From Sedimentibacter sp. SX930 (GTDB lineage Bacteria; Bacillota; Bacilli; Lactobacillales; Aerococcaceae), in contig MUZD01000011.1 in assembly GCA_002155105.1 (NCBI GenBank), positions 55,796 through 119,795 on the forward strand: DNA of 64,000 nt. Reading direction: 5' to 3'. The translations under genes and the position numbers were made by a program. Position 1 is the stretch's first letter, and the number at the start of each line of letters is the position of its first letter. This document shows positions 35,464 through 43,680 of the stretch, piece by piece. The notes under the pieces were generated by a model. That model was not told where the DNA came from. It made no database searches and worked only from the letters and a program-made list of their open reading frames with translations.

Positions 35464-36438
35464 ATGAATCTAGGAATACAAGCCTTAAAAAGTAACAAAG
35501 AAAAGGGCCCAGCAAAAAAAAGGCTGAATAAATTGGGGCCTTTGCTCGCATTAGTTGTGCTGGTCATATTTGTCACCATCATGAACCCAAGCTTCATGTC
35601 ACCCACCAATCTCCTGAACCTTTTGAGACAAGTTTCCACAAATGCACTTATCGCTTTCGGTATGACCTTTGTCATCATCACGGGTGGGATTGACCTTTCT
35701 GTAGGTTCAACGCTCGCGCTCAGCAGTGCTTTGATGGCGGGCATGATTGCTTCTGGTCTGAATCCTGTCCTTGCGATGGGAATGGGCTTGGTGCTTGGCG
35801 CCTTTTTGGGAGCCTGCAATGGTGTAATGATCACAAAAGGGAAGATGGCGCCATTCATTGCGACCCTTGCAACGATGACGATCTATCGCGGACTTACTTT
35901 GGTGTACACGGATGGGAATCCGATCACCGGTATCGGCGACAGCTTCATATTCAAATATATGGGCCGAGGTTACCTTTTCGGTATTCCTTTCCCGGTAGTT
36001 GTGATGCTTCTCTTCTTCGGAGTGTTGTATGTGCTTTTGCATAAAATGACATTCGGCAGAAAGACGTTCGCGCTTGGTGGGAATGAGAAGGCTGCGTTCA
36101 TTGCCGGCATCAAGAGTGACCGCATCAAAATCGCCATCTATTCAATTTCCGGATTGATGGCTGCGGTTGCTGGTATCATCATCACTTCTCGTTTGAACTC
36201 TGCTCAACCGACTGCGGGTAATGCCTATGAAATGGACGCGATCGCATCCGTTGTTCTTGGAGGAACAAGTCTATCAGGAGGACGCGGAAGGTTAGTGGGG
36301 ACCTTGATCGGAGCATTGATCATCGGTACGCTGAACAACGGTTTGAACCTATTGGGTGTATCGAGTTTCTATCAGCAAGTGGTTAAAGGGGTTGTCATCA
36401 TCATCGCTGTTTTATTGGATCGTAAGAACAAAAAATAG
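35464..36438 (+). CDS. rbsC: Ribose ABC transporter permease
   Basis: This 324-residue membrane protein has eight to ten helices of the BPD_transp_2 family. Typical phrases are TFVIITGGIDLSVGSTLALSS, ALGGNEKAAFIAGIK and AIASVVLGGTSLSGGRGRLVGT. It starts immediately after the rbsA stop codon and is followed 11 bp later by rbsB. The product forms the channel of the ribose importer in the cytoplasmic membrane. Confidence 0.95.
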   Translation: MNLGIQALKSNKEKGPAKKRLNKLGPLLALVVLVIFVTIMNPSFMSPTNLLNLLRQVSTNALIAFGMTFVIITGGIDLSVGSTLALSSALMAGMIASGLNPVLAMGMGLVLGAFLGACNGVMITKGKMAPFIATLATMTIYRGLTLVYTDGNPITGIGDSFIFKYMGRGYLFGIPFPVVVMLLFFGVLYVLLHKMTFGRKTFALGGNEKAAFIAGIKSDRIKIAIYSISGLMAAVAGIIITSRLNSAQPTAGNAYEMDAIASVVLGGTSLSGGRGRLVGTLIGALIIGTLNNGLNLLGVSSFYQQVVKGVVIIIAVLLDRKNKK

Positions 36439-36449
36439 GAGGAATAAAA

Positions 36450-37379
36450 ATGAAAAAATTATTGGGATTGACTGCTGCTTCTTTGTTACTGTTGGCTGGA
36501 TGCGGAGGCGCTACATTGGAAGGCGACAACGCGGAAAGTGTTGCTGTCGAGGAAAAGGAAGCTTCCGAATTGGTTGTGGGAGCCTCTATTTCAACTTTGA
36601 ATAATCCGTTCTTTGTTTCGCTGGAAGCCGGCATCACTGGATTAGCGGAAGAAAACGGCACGAAAATCATCGCTGTCGATGCCCAGGATGATACGGCAAA
36701 ACAGACGAATGATGTGGATGACCTTATCCAACAGGGAGTCGATGTATTGCTGATCAATCCGGTCGATTCGGCTGCGATTGCTCCTGCTGTGGAAGCCGCA
36801 AACAGCGCAGGCATCCCTGTCATCACAATCGATCGTTCCAGCGATGGCGGAGAAGTGGTTACTCTGGTTGCATCAGATAACGCAGCCGGAGGAGAGCTGG
36901 CTGCGCAATACATTGTCGAATTATCAGGAGAAGGTGCCAACACAGTCCAATTGGAAGGCGTTCCCGGTGCTTCTGCAACCCGTGAAAGAGGAGAAGGCTT
37001 CGCGAAAATCGCTGAGGAGTCGTTGAATCTGTTGGACAGCCAAACAGCCAATTTTGACCGCGCTGAAGGGTTGACTGTTATGGAAAACATGCTGCAAGCC
37101 CATGCGGATATCCAAGCGGTATTTGCTCAAAATGATGAAATGGCATTGGGTGCCATCGAAGCAATCGAAGCTGCCGGTTTGACCGGGAAAATCCAAGTGG
37201 TCGGCTTTGACGGAACGGAAGATGGCATGAATGCCGTTGAAGAAGGAAAAATGAGTGCGACAGTCGCACAACAACCTGAAGAAATGGGCAGACTTGCTTT
37301 ACAAGCAGCCTTTGATTTCTTTGCAGGCAAAGAAGTAGATGCGTACATCCCTTCTCCGCTTGAGTTGATCAAAAAATAA
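36450..37379 (+). CDS. rbsB: Ribose-binding lipoprotein
   Basis: This 309-residue type I periplasmic-binding-fold protein starts after AGGAGG. The signal peptide ends in lipobox LLLAGCGG. The mature part carries ribose-binding family marks VVGASISTLNNPFFVSLEAG, LLINPVDSAAIAPAVEAAN and FAQNDEMALGAIEAIEAAG. It captures ribose outside the membrane for RbsAC. It is the last rbs gene and a strong terminator follows. Confidence 0.95.
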   Translation: MKKLLGLTAASLLLLAGCGGATLEGDNAESVAVEEKEASELVVGASISTLNNPFFVSLEAGITGLAEENGTKIIAVDAQDDTAKQTNDVDDLIQQGVDVLLINPVDSAAIAPAVEAANSAGIPVITIDRSSDGGEVVTLVASDNAAGGELAAQYIVELSGEGANTVQLEGVPGASATRERGEGFAKIAEESLNLLDSQTANFDRAEGLTVMENMLQAHADIQAVFAQNDEMALGAIEAIEAAGLTGKIQVVGFDGTEDGMNAVEEGKMSATVAQQPEEMGRLALQAAFDFFAGKEVDAYIPSPLELIKK

Positions 37380-37422
37380 ATAAAGAGTGTCTTGCAGCAC
37401 CTCGAAGTGACTGCAAGTAATG

Positions 37423-37470
37423 AAAGCCCCTGCCCTCGCGCAACTAATGCGTGAGGGCAGGGGCTTTTTG
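37423..37470 (+). terminator. Strong terminator of the rbs operon
   Basis: AAAGCCCCTGCCCTC at 37423 and GAGGGCAGGGGCTTT at 37453 form a perfect 15-bp stem, followed by TTTT. Confidence 0.93.
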
Positions 37471-37658
37471 ATGCAATCCAGTTCAGTGTGCTGTTCATGC
37501 CATGCGAGGTGTTGGTTTTTTGCGGTCTATAGCTGATCAGAATATCTCCTCGATTGTATCAATATTTTCCCTTTCTGTCTGAAAAACGCTTGTAAATATG
37601 CCGCCATAATGGTACATTCTCATTATAATCTAATGTCCGGATGAAAGAAGGGAATTCC

Positions 37659-38822
37659 ATGAACTACGTATTTATCTCTCCCCATTTTCCTAGTAATTTC
37701 AAGAATTTCGCAGTCGGTCTGAAGCGAGCAGGCGTGAATGTCTTCGGTGTCGCCAGTGAGCCGTTTGAGTTGCTGGATGCTGACTTGCGCGAGAGCCTGA
37801 CCGAGTATTATCGCGTCAATGATATGGAAAATTATGACGAAATGCTGCGCGCCGTGGCTTACTTGACTTACAAGCATGGCAAAATGGACCGTATCGAATC
37901 GCACAACGAATATTGGTTGGCACAGGATGCGCGTCTGCGCACTGATTTCAACGTGTTCGGCTTCAAGAATGAGGATATGGCCTTCGTAAAACTTAAGTCC
38001 GCCATGAAAGAAAAATTCAGAGAAGTCGGCATTCGGGTAGCGCGCGGGCGTGTCATCGGCGATTATCATGATGCCCTAGGTTTATGCCATGAATACGGCT
38101 TCCCGGTCTGCATCAAGCCTGATTCAGGTGTAGGTGCGGCGGATACGCACAAAATCCGTTCCGAAGAGGAACTCGGGCACTTTTTCCATGTGAAGAATCC
38201 TTATGAATCCTATATTCTGGAGGAATTCATCGATGGAAAGATCGTCACGTACGACGGTCTGACCGATGCCGCGGGGAATATCCTTTTCGATGCCACGCTC
38301 GTTTACGAAAAAGCAGTGCTGGAAATCGTCGAAAAGAATGCGGATATGTTCTACTATGTCGACCGCAATATGCCGGAAGACTTGCGCGAAGTCGGAACCA
38401 AGCTCGTCAAGGCTTTCAATGTCCGCGAGCGCTTCTTCCATTTTGAATTTTTCCGTTTACCTGACGGCAGCCTCGTTGCCCTGGAAGCCAATCTGCGTCC
38501 GCCTGGCGGGCATACGATGGACATGTGGAACTGGGCAAATGATGTCGATCTCTACGCCGCTTACGGAAATCTGGTTGCGACCGGCAATTTCACGGCGCAG
38601 ATGAACACGCCTTACTACTGCTGCTACGTCAGCCGCAAAGGCGTCCATCCTTACCGCTTCACGCATGATGAAGTGATGGCCCGTTACGGAGGCAATGTGG
38701 TCCTGTTTGAAGAAATGCCGGGGATTTTTGCGGCTATCATGGGGGATTTTGGCTACGTCATCCGTGCGGCAGAATATCAAGAACTGATGGACATTATCCA
38801 TATGATTTCCATAACCGAATAG
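37659..38822 (+). CDS. ATP-grasp domain protein of unknown substrate
   Basis: This protein has 387 residues from the ATG at 37659, after GAAGGGA. The N-terminal region is a preATP-grasp-like fold (NYVFISPHFPSNFKNFAVGLKRAGVNVFGV). The central ATP-grasp part shows KPDSGVGAADTHKI (ATP-binding lysine and loop), ILEEFIDGKIVTYDG, and the metal-ligand region FHFEFFRLPDGSLVALEANLRPPGG. Such enzymes activate a carboxylate as acyl phosphate and join it to an amine or thiol. The closest relatives I can recall are annotated only as ATP-grasp or carbamoyl-phosphate-synthase-like. It lies 15 bp before an esterase gene, which suggests a two-step pathway or a pair working on one product. The substrate is unknown. 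Confidence 0.82.
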   Translation: MNYVFISPHFPSNFKNFAVGLKRAGVNVFGVASEPFELLDADLRESLTEYYRVNDMENYDEMLRAVAYLTYKHGKMDRIESHNEYWLAQDARLRTDFNVFGFKNEDMAFVKLKSAMKEKFREVGIRVARGRVIGDYHDALGLCHEYGFPVCIKPDSGVGAADTHKIRSEEELGHFFHVKNPYESYILEEFIDGKIVTYDGLTDAAGNILFDATLVYEKAVLEIVEKNADMFYYVDRNMPEDLREVGTKLVKAFNVRERFFHFEFFRLPDGSLVALEANLRPPGGHTMDMWNWANDVDLYAAYGNLVATGNFTAQMNTPYYCCYVSRKGVHPYRFTHDEVMARYGGNVVLFEEMPGIFAAIMGDFGYVIRAAEYQELMDIIHMISITE

Positions 38823-38837
38823 ACTGGGGGAAATAAA

Positions 38838-39587
38838 ATGCACGTAGAATATTCATCACAATGGAGCGGTCACTTGAACCGTGAGATGCGTTTCAATCGC
38901 TATGGACATGCGGGTAAACCGATCATCGTCTTCCCGTCATCCGGAGGCAGCCACAACGAATACGCGGACTTCGGCATGATCGAAGCCTGCCAGTGGTTCA
39001 TCGACCAAGGCTTGGTGCAATTTTACACGCCGGACAGCATGGATAACGAATCTTGGTTGTGCGAATGGAAAAGTCCGTACGACCGTGCCAACATGCACGA
39101 ACGCTATGACCGCTACATCATCGAGGAACTGGTGCCGCACATCAAGCACCAAACGAACCATCAGGGCCCGATGATCACCACCGGCTGCAGCATGGGCGGC
39201 TACCACAGTCTGAACTTTTACCTGCGCCATCCGGATGTCTTCGACAGCGTCATTGCGCTGAGCGGGCTCTACGATGTCCGTTACTTCTTTGGAGATTACC
39301 ACGATCGCAACGTCTATGAGAATTCGCCGATCGACTACCTATGGAATCTGAACGACGGTTGGTTCCTGGACAAATACCGTTCAGGCAACATCATCGTCGC
39401 GACCGGCCAAGGCAACTGGGAAGAAGTCAGCATCCGCGACACACGCAAGATTGAAGAAGTGATGCGCTTCAAGAACATTCCTGCCTGGATCGATTTCTGG
39501 GGCGAGAACGTCCACCACGACTGGGAATGGTGGCGTGTCCAGATGCCATATTTCCTGGGCAAACTGAATGAGCAAGGGAAGCTATAA
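38838..39587 (+). CDS. Esterase-like alpha/beta hydrolase paired with the ATP-grasp protein
   Basis: This 249-residue cytosolic protein has an alpha/beta hydrolase fold of the esterase D-like group. The nucleophile serine is in TTGCSMGGYHS, a GxSxG elbow, and a conserved HHDWEWW stretch near the C-terminus may carry the catalytic histidine. It is tryptophan- and histidine-rich. It starts 15 bp after the ATP-grasp gene with a GGGG-rich ribosome binding site, so they form a two-gene operon. The function is unknown: the pair could ligate and then edit or hydrolyse a conjugate, but nothing in sequence fixes this. Confidence 0.8.
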   Translation: MHVEYSSQWSGHLNREMRFNRYGHAGKPIIVFPSSGGSHNEYADFGMIEACQWFIDQGLVQFYTPDSMDNESWLCEWKSPYDRANMHERYDRYIIEELVPHIKHQTNHQGPMITTGCSMGGYHSLNFYLRHPDVFDSVIALSGLYDVRYFFGDYHDRNVYENSPIDYLWNLNDGWFLDKYRSGNIIVATGQGNWEEVSIRDTRKIEEVMRFKNIPAWIDFWGENVHHDWEWWRVQMPYFLGKLNEQGKL

Positions 39588-39603
39588 GTAAGAAGAAACT
39601 CCC

Positions 39604-39636
39604 GTCCTTTCAGCGCTTTGCTGGGAGGGCTTTTTG
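39604..39636 (+). terminator. Terminator after the ATP-grasp/esterase pair
   Basis: GTCCTTTCAGC and GCTGGGAGGGC form an 11-bp stem including G-T pairs, with loop GCTTT, followed by TTTTT. Confidence 0.85.
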
Positions 39637-39695
39637 TTGCGTGGGGATGAATGCTTGGGGTCGAGGTCGGGCCGACCGCCTTTTTTGCGCGTAAA

Positions 39696-39872
39696 CATGA
39701 ATAACTGGCCTTTATCCATGCTTTTCGTCCGACAGCGGCTCGAAAAGATGGATTAATAAATCTTATTCATGTTTTTCGAATGCCAAACACTCAAAACCAT
39801 GAATACTTTTCGGGTATTCATGGTTTTCCGCGACTCCGCGTCCGAAACCATGGATACTTGGCCGTTATCCAT
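39696..39872 (+). repeat. 51-bp palindrome array 3 (four units)
   Basis: Dyads start at 39697 (ATGAATA), 39748 (ATGGATT), 39799 (ATGAATA) and 39850 (ATGGATA), each 51 bp apart, with a 9-nt centre and TATYCAT or ATTCAT arms. Unit 3 is a perfect 13-bp stem AAAACCATGAATA with loop CTTTTCGGG. Units 1, 2 and 4 have one or more mismatches. The array occupies the space between the esterase terminator and the T-box promoter. Confidence 0.88.
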
Positions 39873-39932
39873 CTTTTACCCACGCAACCCGCTGTTCGGT
39901 TTTTCCTGTCAATCCTGTTCGGAATCGTGTGC

Positions 39933-39961
39933 TTTTCAGGCCGTGGCTGCGATGGTAGACT
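39933..39961 (+). promoter_or_regulatory. Likely promoter of the T-box operon
   Basis: TTTTCA (39933-39938) and TAGACT (39956-39961) are 17 bp apart, with TGG just before the -10 as an extended -10. Transcription would start shortly before the T-box stem I. Confidence 0.45.
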
Positions 39962-39984
39962 TTGTCTATGAATCACAGCCATAC

Positions 39985-40275
39985 AGAAAAAAGCAAAGAA
40001 GAGGAAAGTACTTGTTGGATGGTTCTTCAGAGAGCTCTTGGTCGGTGGAAAAGAGCGGACGGCAGCACAGGAAAAATGGCCTCAGAGTTGATGCGCTGAA
40101 AAGGAGTTTCCTTCAGGCGCGTCCGGACGCCCCCGTTAGACAGGCAGCAGTATCGAGGATGATGAATCCCTCTCTACTGATTGAGATGGCAATCGCAAGG
40201 TTGTCATGAAGCAAGGTGGTAACGCGATCTAACAGTCGTCCTTTCTGGAATCGATCCAGGGAGGGCGATTTTTTA
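39985..40275 (+). promoter_or_regulatory. T-box leader, methionine specifier (AUG)
   Basis: Stem I shows GAGG (40001-40004) pairing with CCTC (40080-40083), the AGTA motif at 40007-40010, CTTGT pairing with ACAGG, and the loop AAAAATGG at 40072-40079. This places AUG followed by a purine as the specifier. CAGAGAGC and GGTCGGTGG match the distal stem I motifs. The T-box sequence AAGGTGGTAACGCG is at 40213-40226. The terminator stem is CGTCCTTTCTGG (40237-40248) with CCAGGGAGGGCG (40256-40267), then T6. Uncharged methionine tRNA should favour readthrough into the downstream operon. Confidence 0.9.
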
Positions 40276-40301
40276 TTTTTACATACATAGGAGGAAATGA
40301 C

Positions 40302-41348
40302 ATGGCAGATACTAATAGAAGAAAATTGATTTTTGACGCTTTCGACAACAAGGAAACGGAGCGTGTGCCGGTTGGCTTTTGGTTTCACTTTGTTTTCGGT
40401 GATGATCAATTCCGTGGTTTGGAGGACAGATTGGTTTTGGATCGAGTGATCGACGGGCACAAGGATTTCTACGACGCCTTCAACCCTGATTTCGTGAAAA
40501 TCATGAGCGACGGCTTCTTCGGGCATCCGAGCCTCTTGGAAAAAACGATCGCGCATGCGGATGACCTGTACAACGTCAAGGCTGTGGGTCCGGACCATCC
40601 GTGGATAACGGAGCAGGTCAAAACGGTGAAACGGATCAAGGAATCCTTCAACGGGGAAATCGCAACCTTCTATAATATCTTTTCGCCAGCGAACTATATC
40701 CGGATTGCCTTCGAAGCGTGGGATAAGGATCCCGAAAAATTCACCCGTTTCTTTGAGACGGACCCGGGCGCTCTCGCTTATGCGGCGAATGAAATCGCCA
40801 AGGACGTGGCGCTGCTGACAAGGAAAGTCATCGAAGAGGCAGGCGCGGACGGCATCTACCTGAGCGTGCAGAATGTCCAAACCAGCGCGGCAACGAAAGA
40901 AGCTTACCACACCTACATCGCGCCTAGTGAATTGGATGTGTTGGCGGCGGCAAATGCAGCCAGCGACTACAACATCCTGCATATCTGCGGCTATGAGCAT
41001 AATCAAAACAATTTGTCGTACTATCAAGACTATGAAGCAAAAGCCTACAACTGGGCGATCCACACGGAAAAAATCAGCCTGAAGGAAGGCAAAGATTTCT
41101 TCGGGAACAAAGCGGTGATCGGCGGCTTCGACAATAACGCCGGCACATTGTTGGATGCGGGAAACAAGGCGGACATCGCCCAATACACAGCAGACCTCAT
41201 CCAAGAAATCGGCGAAACAGGCGTCATCATCGGAGCGGACTGCACAGTCAATCCAGAAATCGAACTAGAGCGTTTAGCCTTGGTCCGAGAAACAGCTGCC
41301 GGCGTTTCGGGCAAGAACCGAAAACAAGCGAGCCCTCTGCATAATTAA
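40302..41348 (+). CDS. UroD/MtaA-like zinc methyltransferase candidate 1
   Basis: This 348-residue protein has the (beta/alpha)8 fold family of uroporphyrinogen decarboxylase and related methyltransferases. His227-x-Cys229 (ILHICGYEHN) and Cys314 (IIGADCTVNPEI) form the HxC...C set that binds zinc in MtaA/MtbA-type and MetE-type enzymes, where zinc activates a thiol for methylation. True UroD lacks this set and no heme genes are nearby. It is the first gene behind a methionine T-box, so methyl transfer to a thiol such as homocysteine is an attractive inference. No corrinoid protein gene is in the window. An AGGAGG ribosome binding site precedes the ATG. Confidence 0.8.
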   Translation: MADTNRRKLIFDAFDNKETERVPVGFWFHFVFGDDQFRGLEDRLVLDRVIDGHKDFYDAFNPDFVKIMSDGFFGHPSLLEKTIAHADDLYNVKAVGPDHPWITEQVKTVKRIKESFNGEIATFYNIFSPANYIRIAFEAWDKDPEKFTRFFETDPGALAYAANEIAKDVALLTRKVIEEAGADGIYLSVQNVQTSAATKEAYHTYIAPSELDVLAAANAASDYNILHICGYEHNQNNLSYYQDYEAKAYNWAIHTEKISLKEGKDFFGNKAVIGGFDNNAGTLLDAGNKADIAQYTADLIQEIGETGVIIGADCTVNPEIELERLALVRETAAGVSGKNRKQASPLHN

Positions 41349-41456
41349 TTAAGGAATACGATGGTGTTCGGCACAGGCGGTCAAGCCTGATAGACAATCG
41401 GTATTATTTTTAACAGAACAGCCATGATAGAATCAAGCACATAACTTAAACAGCCG

Positions 41457-41478
41457 CCTTCCGGTGAATCGGAAGGCA
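41457..41478 (+). other. Hairpin before the oxidoreductase gene
   Basis: GCCTTCCG and CGGAAGGC form a perfect 8-bp stem with loop GTGAAT just upstream of the AAAGGAGGGG ribosome binding site. It lacks a T run, so it is not a terminator; it may stabilise or pace the mRNA. The 147-bp gap has no clear promoter. Confidence 0.5.
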
Positions 41479-41495
41479 AAGAAAGGAGGGGTCCC

Positions 41496-42554
41496 ATGGT
41501 CGGGATTGTCATCATCGGTTGCGGGGATGTTTCGAAACAGAGGCACGCCCCTCTAAGTCATAAAAACGAAAAAGTCGATTTGATTGGATTTTATAACCGT
41601 ACGATCGCCAAAGCAGAAGCTTTCCAAAAGAAGTACGGTGGAAAAGTCTATCGGACACTTGAGGAAATCTGGGAAGACGGAACGGTCGATGCCGTCATCG
41701 TCGCTACGAATGAACAGTCGCACAGCCCCATCACCATCGCAGCGCTTGAAGCGGGTAAGCATGTGCTGTGTGAAAAGCCGATGGCGGATTCGGTGGCCGA
41801 GGCAGAACGAATGCAGCAGGCAGCCGAAAAAACGGGCAAAAAGCTGATGATCATCCATAACCAACGGCTTTATCCCGCGCATCAGCTGCTGAAAAAATTG
41901 CTGGCGGAGGGGACGCTCGGGAAGGTCCATGCTTACCGCACGACCTTGGCCAACCAAGGCCAGGAAAATGACGGTTGGGGTACGGCAGTCCCTGATTTCT
42001 ACGACCGCATCGGCCATACGAACGGGGCTTTGGCTCAAGTGGGCGTCCACCGCATCGACTTGCTGAACTACTTGTTCAGTGAAGATCCCGTCATCGCAGT
42101 ATTGGCCCACACCATGACGCAAGCCAAGCAGTTGGAGGACGGAAGCCCGGTTCCTTATGAGGATTATGCGGTACTGCAGCTCCAACACCGCTCAGGCATC
42201 CAGGGGACCTTGCTGACCCACTGGTTCGATTACTCGAACGAAAGGCAGACCGTCATCTACGGAGAAAAGGCCACGGCCATTTCTTATGCGGACGGGCATC
42301 CGGTCGCACTCTACCGGAAGAACGGCGAAAAGACCTACTTGGATGACCCATCGCAGGACGGCTTCTATGCAGAACCATTGACACCTATCGTCGACAAGTT
42401 TGTCGAAAGCATCGAAGAGGATACAGTTCCCTTCGTCACAGCGGAACAGGGGATAACGGCATTGCGCATTCTTGACGCCGCTTACCGGTCGCAAGCAACG
42501 CAGACATGGACACCAATCGAACAGGAGGACGCACACTATGACAGAAAAATTTAA
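41496..42554 (+). CDS. Gfo/Idh/MocA-family oxidoreductase
   Basis: This 352-residue NAD(P)-dependent dehydrogenase has a Rossmann start VGIVIIGCGDVSKQRHAPL, the family signature AGKHVLCEKPMADSVAEAERM with catalytic lysine (EKP), and a C-terminal alpha/beta substrate domain including the histidine in AQVGVHRIDLLNYLF. Family members oxidise sugars, inositols or related alcohols. Its role between two UroD-like genes is unclear. The end overlaps the start of the second UroD-like gene by 17 bp, so it is clearly part of the operon. Confidence 0.85.
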   Translation: MVGIVIIGCGDVSKQRHAPLSHKNEKVDLIGFYNRTIAKAEAFQKKYGGKVYRTLEEIWEDGTVDAVIVATNEQSHSPITIAALEAGKHVLCEKPMADSVAEAERMQQAAEKTGKKLMIIHNQRLYPAHQLLKKLLAEGTLGKVHAYRTTLANQGQENDGWGTAVPDFYDRIGHTNGALAQVGVHRIDLLNYLFSEDPVIAVLAHTMTQAKQLEDGSPVPYEDYAVLQLQHRSGIQGTLLTHWFDYSNERQTVIYGEKATAISYADGHPVALYRKNGEKTYLDDPSQDGFYAEPLTPIVDKFVESIEEDTVPFVTAEQGITALRILDAAYRSQATQTWTPIEQEDAHYDRKI

Positions 42555-43647
42555 ATTTAATGGAAGAAAACGAATAGAAGCAGCTCTCGCAAAGCAACCT
42601 TTGGACAGACCGGCCATCTCGGGTTGGCGTCACATGCCATTGGTCGATCGGGACGTCGAGGCATTTGCCGCAGCGACGATCGCATTCACCGATGAAAATG
42701 ATTGGGATCTGATCAAGCTGATGTCGCAAGGCCAATTCTTCGCTGAAGCCTATGGAGCTCCTATCGAATTCTCGACGGATGCGAAGGAATGGGCTGGAAA
42801 AATCCTGGAGTATCCGATCCGGAACGCGGAAGATTTGACGCGCTTGAAGCCATTGCAAGCCGATAACCCTGTTCTCCAGCGCGAAGCCGCTTTTGCCAAG
42901 AAAATCGTGGATCATTATCCAGGTGAAAAAGTGGTCGTCGGCACTGTGTTCTCGCCTTTGTCATGGGTGAAGCAATTTGCGCCAGGTAACGATTCGATCG
43001 CGCATATCGTCAACGGACCGGAAGAAAGTCCGATCGCAGATTTCCTGGAGAACCACCGTGAGGAATTGAAGGCAGCGCTCGATGTGCTGCATGCCTCGAA
43101 TAAGGTATTTGTGGACGAGTTGATCGCTGCGGGCGTGGACGGTTTCTTCATCGCCGAGCAGTACAGCCAACGCGGCGATATTTCCGAAGCCGACTACGCA
43201 GCTTTCGCCAAACCTTATACGGATGACCTTTTGGCTTACATCAACGACCGCACCTGGTTCAACATCCTGCATGCACATGGGCATGTCGATCTGGCTGTGG
43301 AACGCTTCATTGATTACGATGTCCAGGCAATCAACTGGGAAGACGGAAGCGATCACGCTGAGGATCCGACCCGATTGAGTTTCCGGAAGCTGCGGGCATT
43401 GACGGACAAGCTGCTGATCGGTGGCATCTCGCCGAAAACCGATCTGACGTTTTCGAACAATGCCCAGGAAGTCGAGGACTTGCTGGTCGATCGATTGGCG
43501 GATGTCCTTGCGGAAACCGGCGATACAGGCATCGTATTTGCACCGGGCTGCGCAATTTCGTTGGAAGCCAACCCGGATTTTTATCAACGCATCAACGCCG
43601 CCGCCCAAAAAGTGAGCGCGACTACCATAAACGCAACGAACCATTAA
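42538..43647 (+). CDS. UroD/MtaA-like zinc methyltransferase candidate 2
   Basis: This protein has 369 residues from the ATG at 42538, which follows CAGGAGG; the open frame reaches further upstream inside the previous gene. It has the UroD-superfamily fold with potential metal ligands His245-x-His247 (NILHAHGHVD) and Cys338 (APGCAIS), so HxH replaces the HxC of its partner. It is only distantly related to the first UroD-like protein, suggesting that two methyltransferases act on different substrates or as a complex. It carries no signal peptide and is presumably cytosolic. The ABC transporter operon follows after 33 bp. Confidence 0.78.
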   Translation: MTEKFKFNGRKRIEAALAKQPLDRPAISGWRHMPLVDRDVEAFAAATIAFTDENDWDLIKLMSQGQFFAEAYGAPIEFSTDAKEWAGKILEYPIRNAEDLTRLKPLQADNPVLQREAAFAKKIVDHYPGEKVVVGTVFSPLSWVKQFAPGNDSIAHIVNGPEESPIADFLENHREELKAALDVLHASNKVFVDELIAAGVDGFFIAEQYSQRGDISEADYAAFAKPYTDDLLAYINDRTWFNILHAHGHVDLAVERFIDYDVQAINWEDGSDHAEDPTRLSFRKLRALTDKLLIGGISPKTDLTFSNNAQEVEDLLVDRLADVLAETGDTGIVFAPGCAISLEANPDFYQRINAAAQKVSATTINATNH

Positions 43648-43680
43648 ACGAATCGGAAACATACAGGAGGAGTACATTAT

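Noticed and set aside
16645..39872. Palindrome arrays as simple intrinsic terminators
   Set aside because: Most hairpins lack a following T run, occur in tandem, and in two cases follow an ordinary terminator.
39769..40209. 146-codon open frame over array 3 and the T-box
   Set aside because: It covers the promoter and structured RNA of the T-box leader and resembles no protein.
40113..41204. 363-codon minus-strand frame antisense to the first UroD-like gene
   Set aside because: A shadow of a strongly coding plus-strand gene; it also crosses the T-box.
40302..43647. True uroporphyrinogen decarboxylase genes (hemE)
   Set aside because: HxC or HxH plus a later Cys, a methionine T-box and absence of heme genes favour the methyltransferase-like branch.
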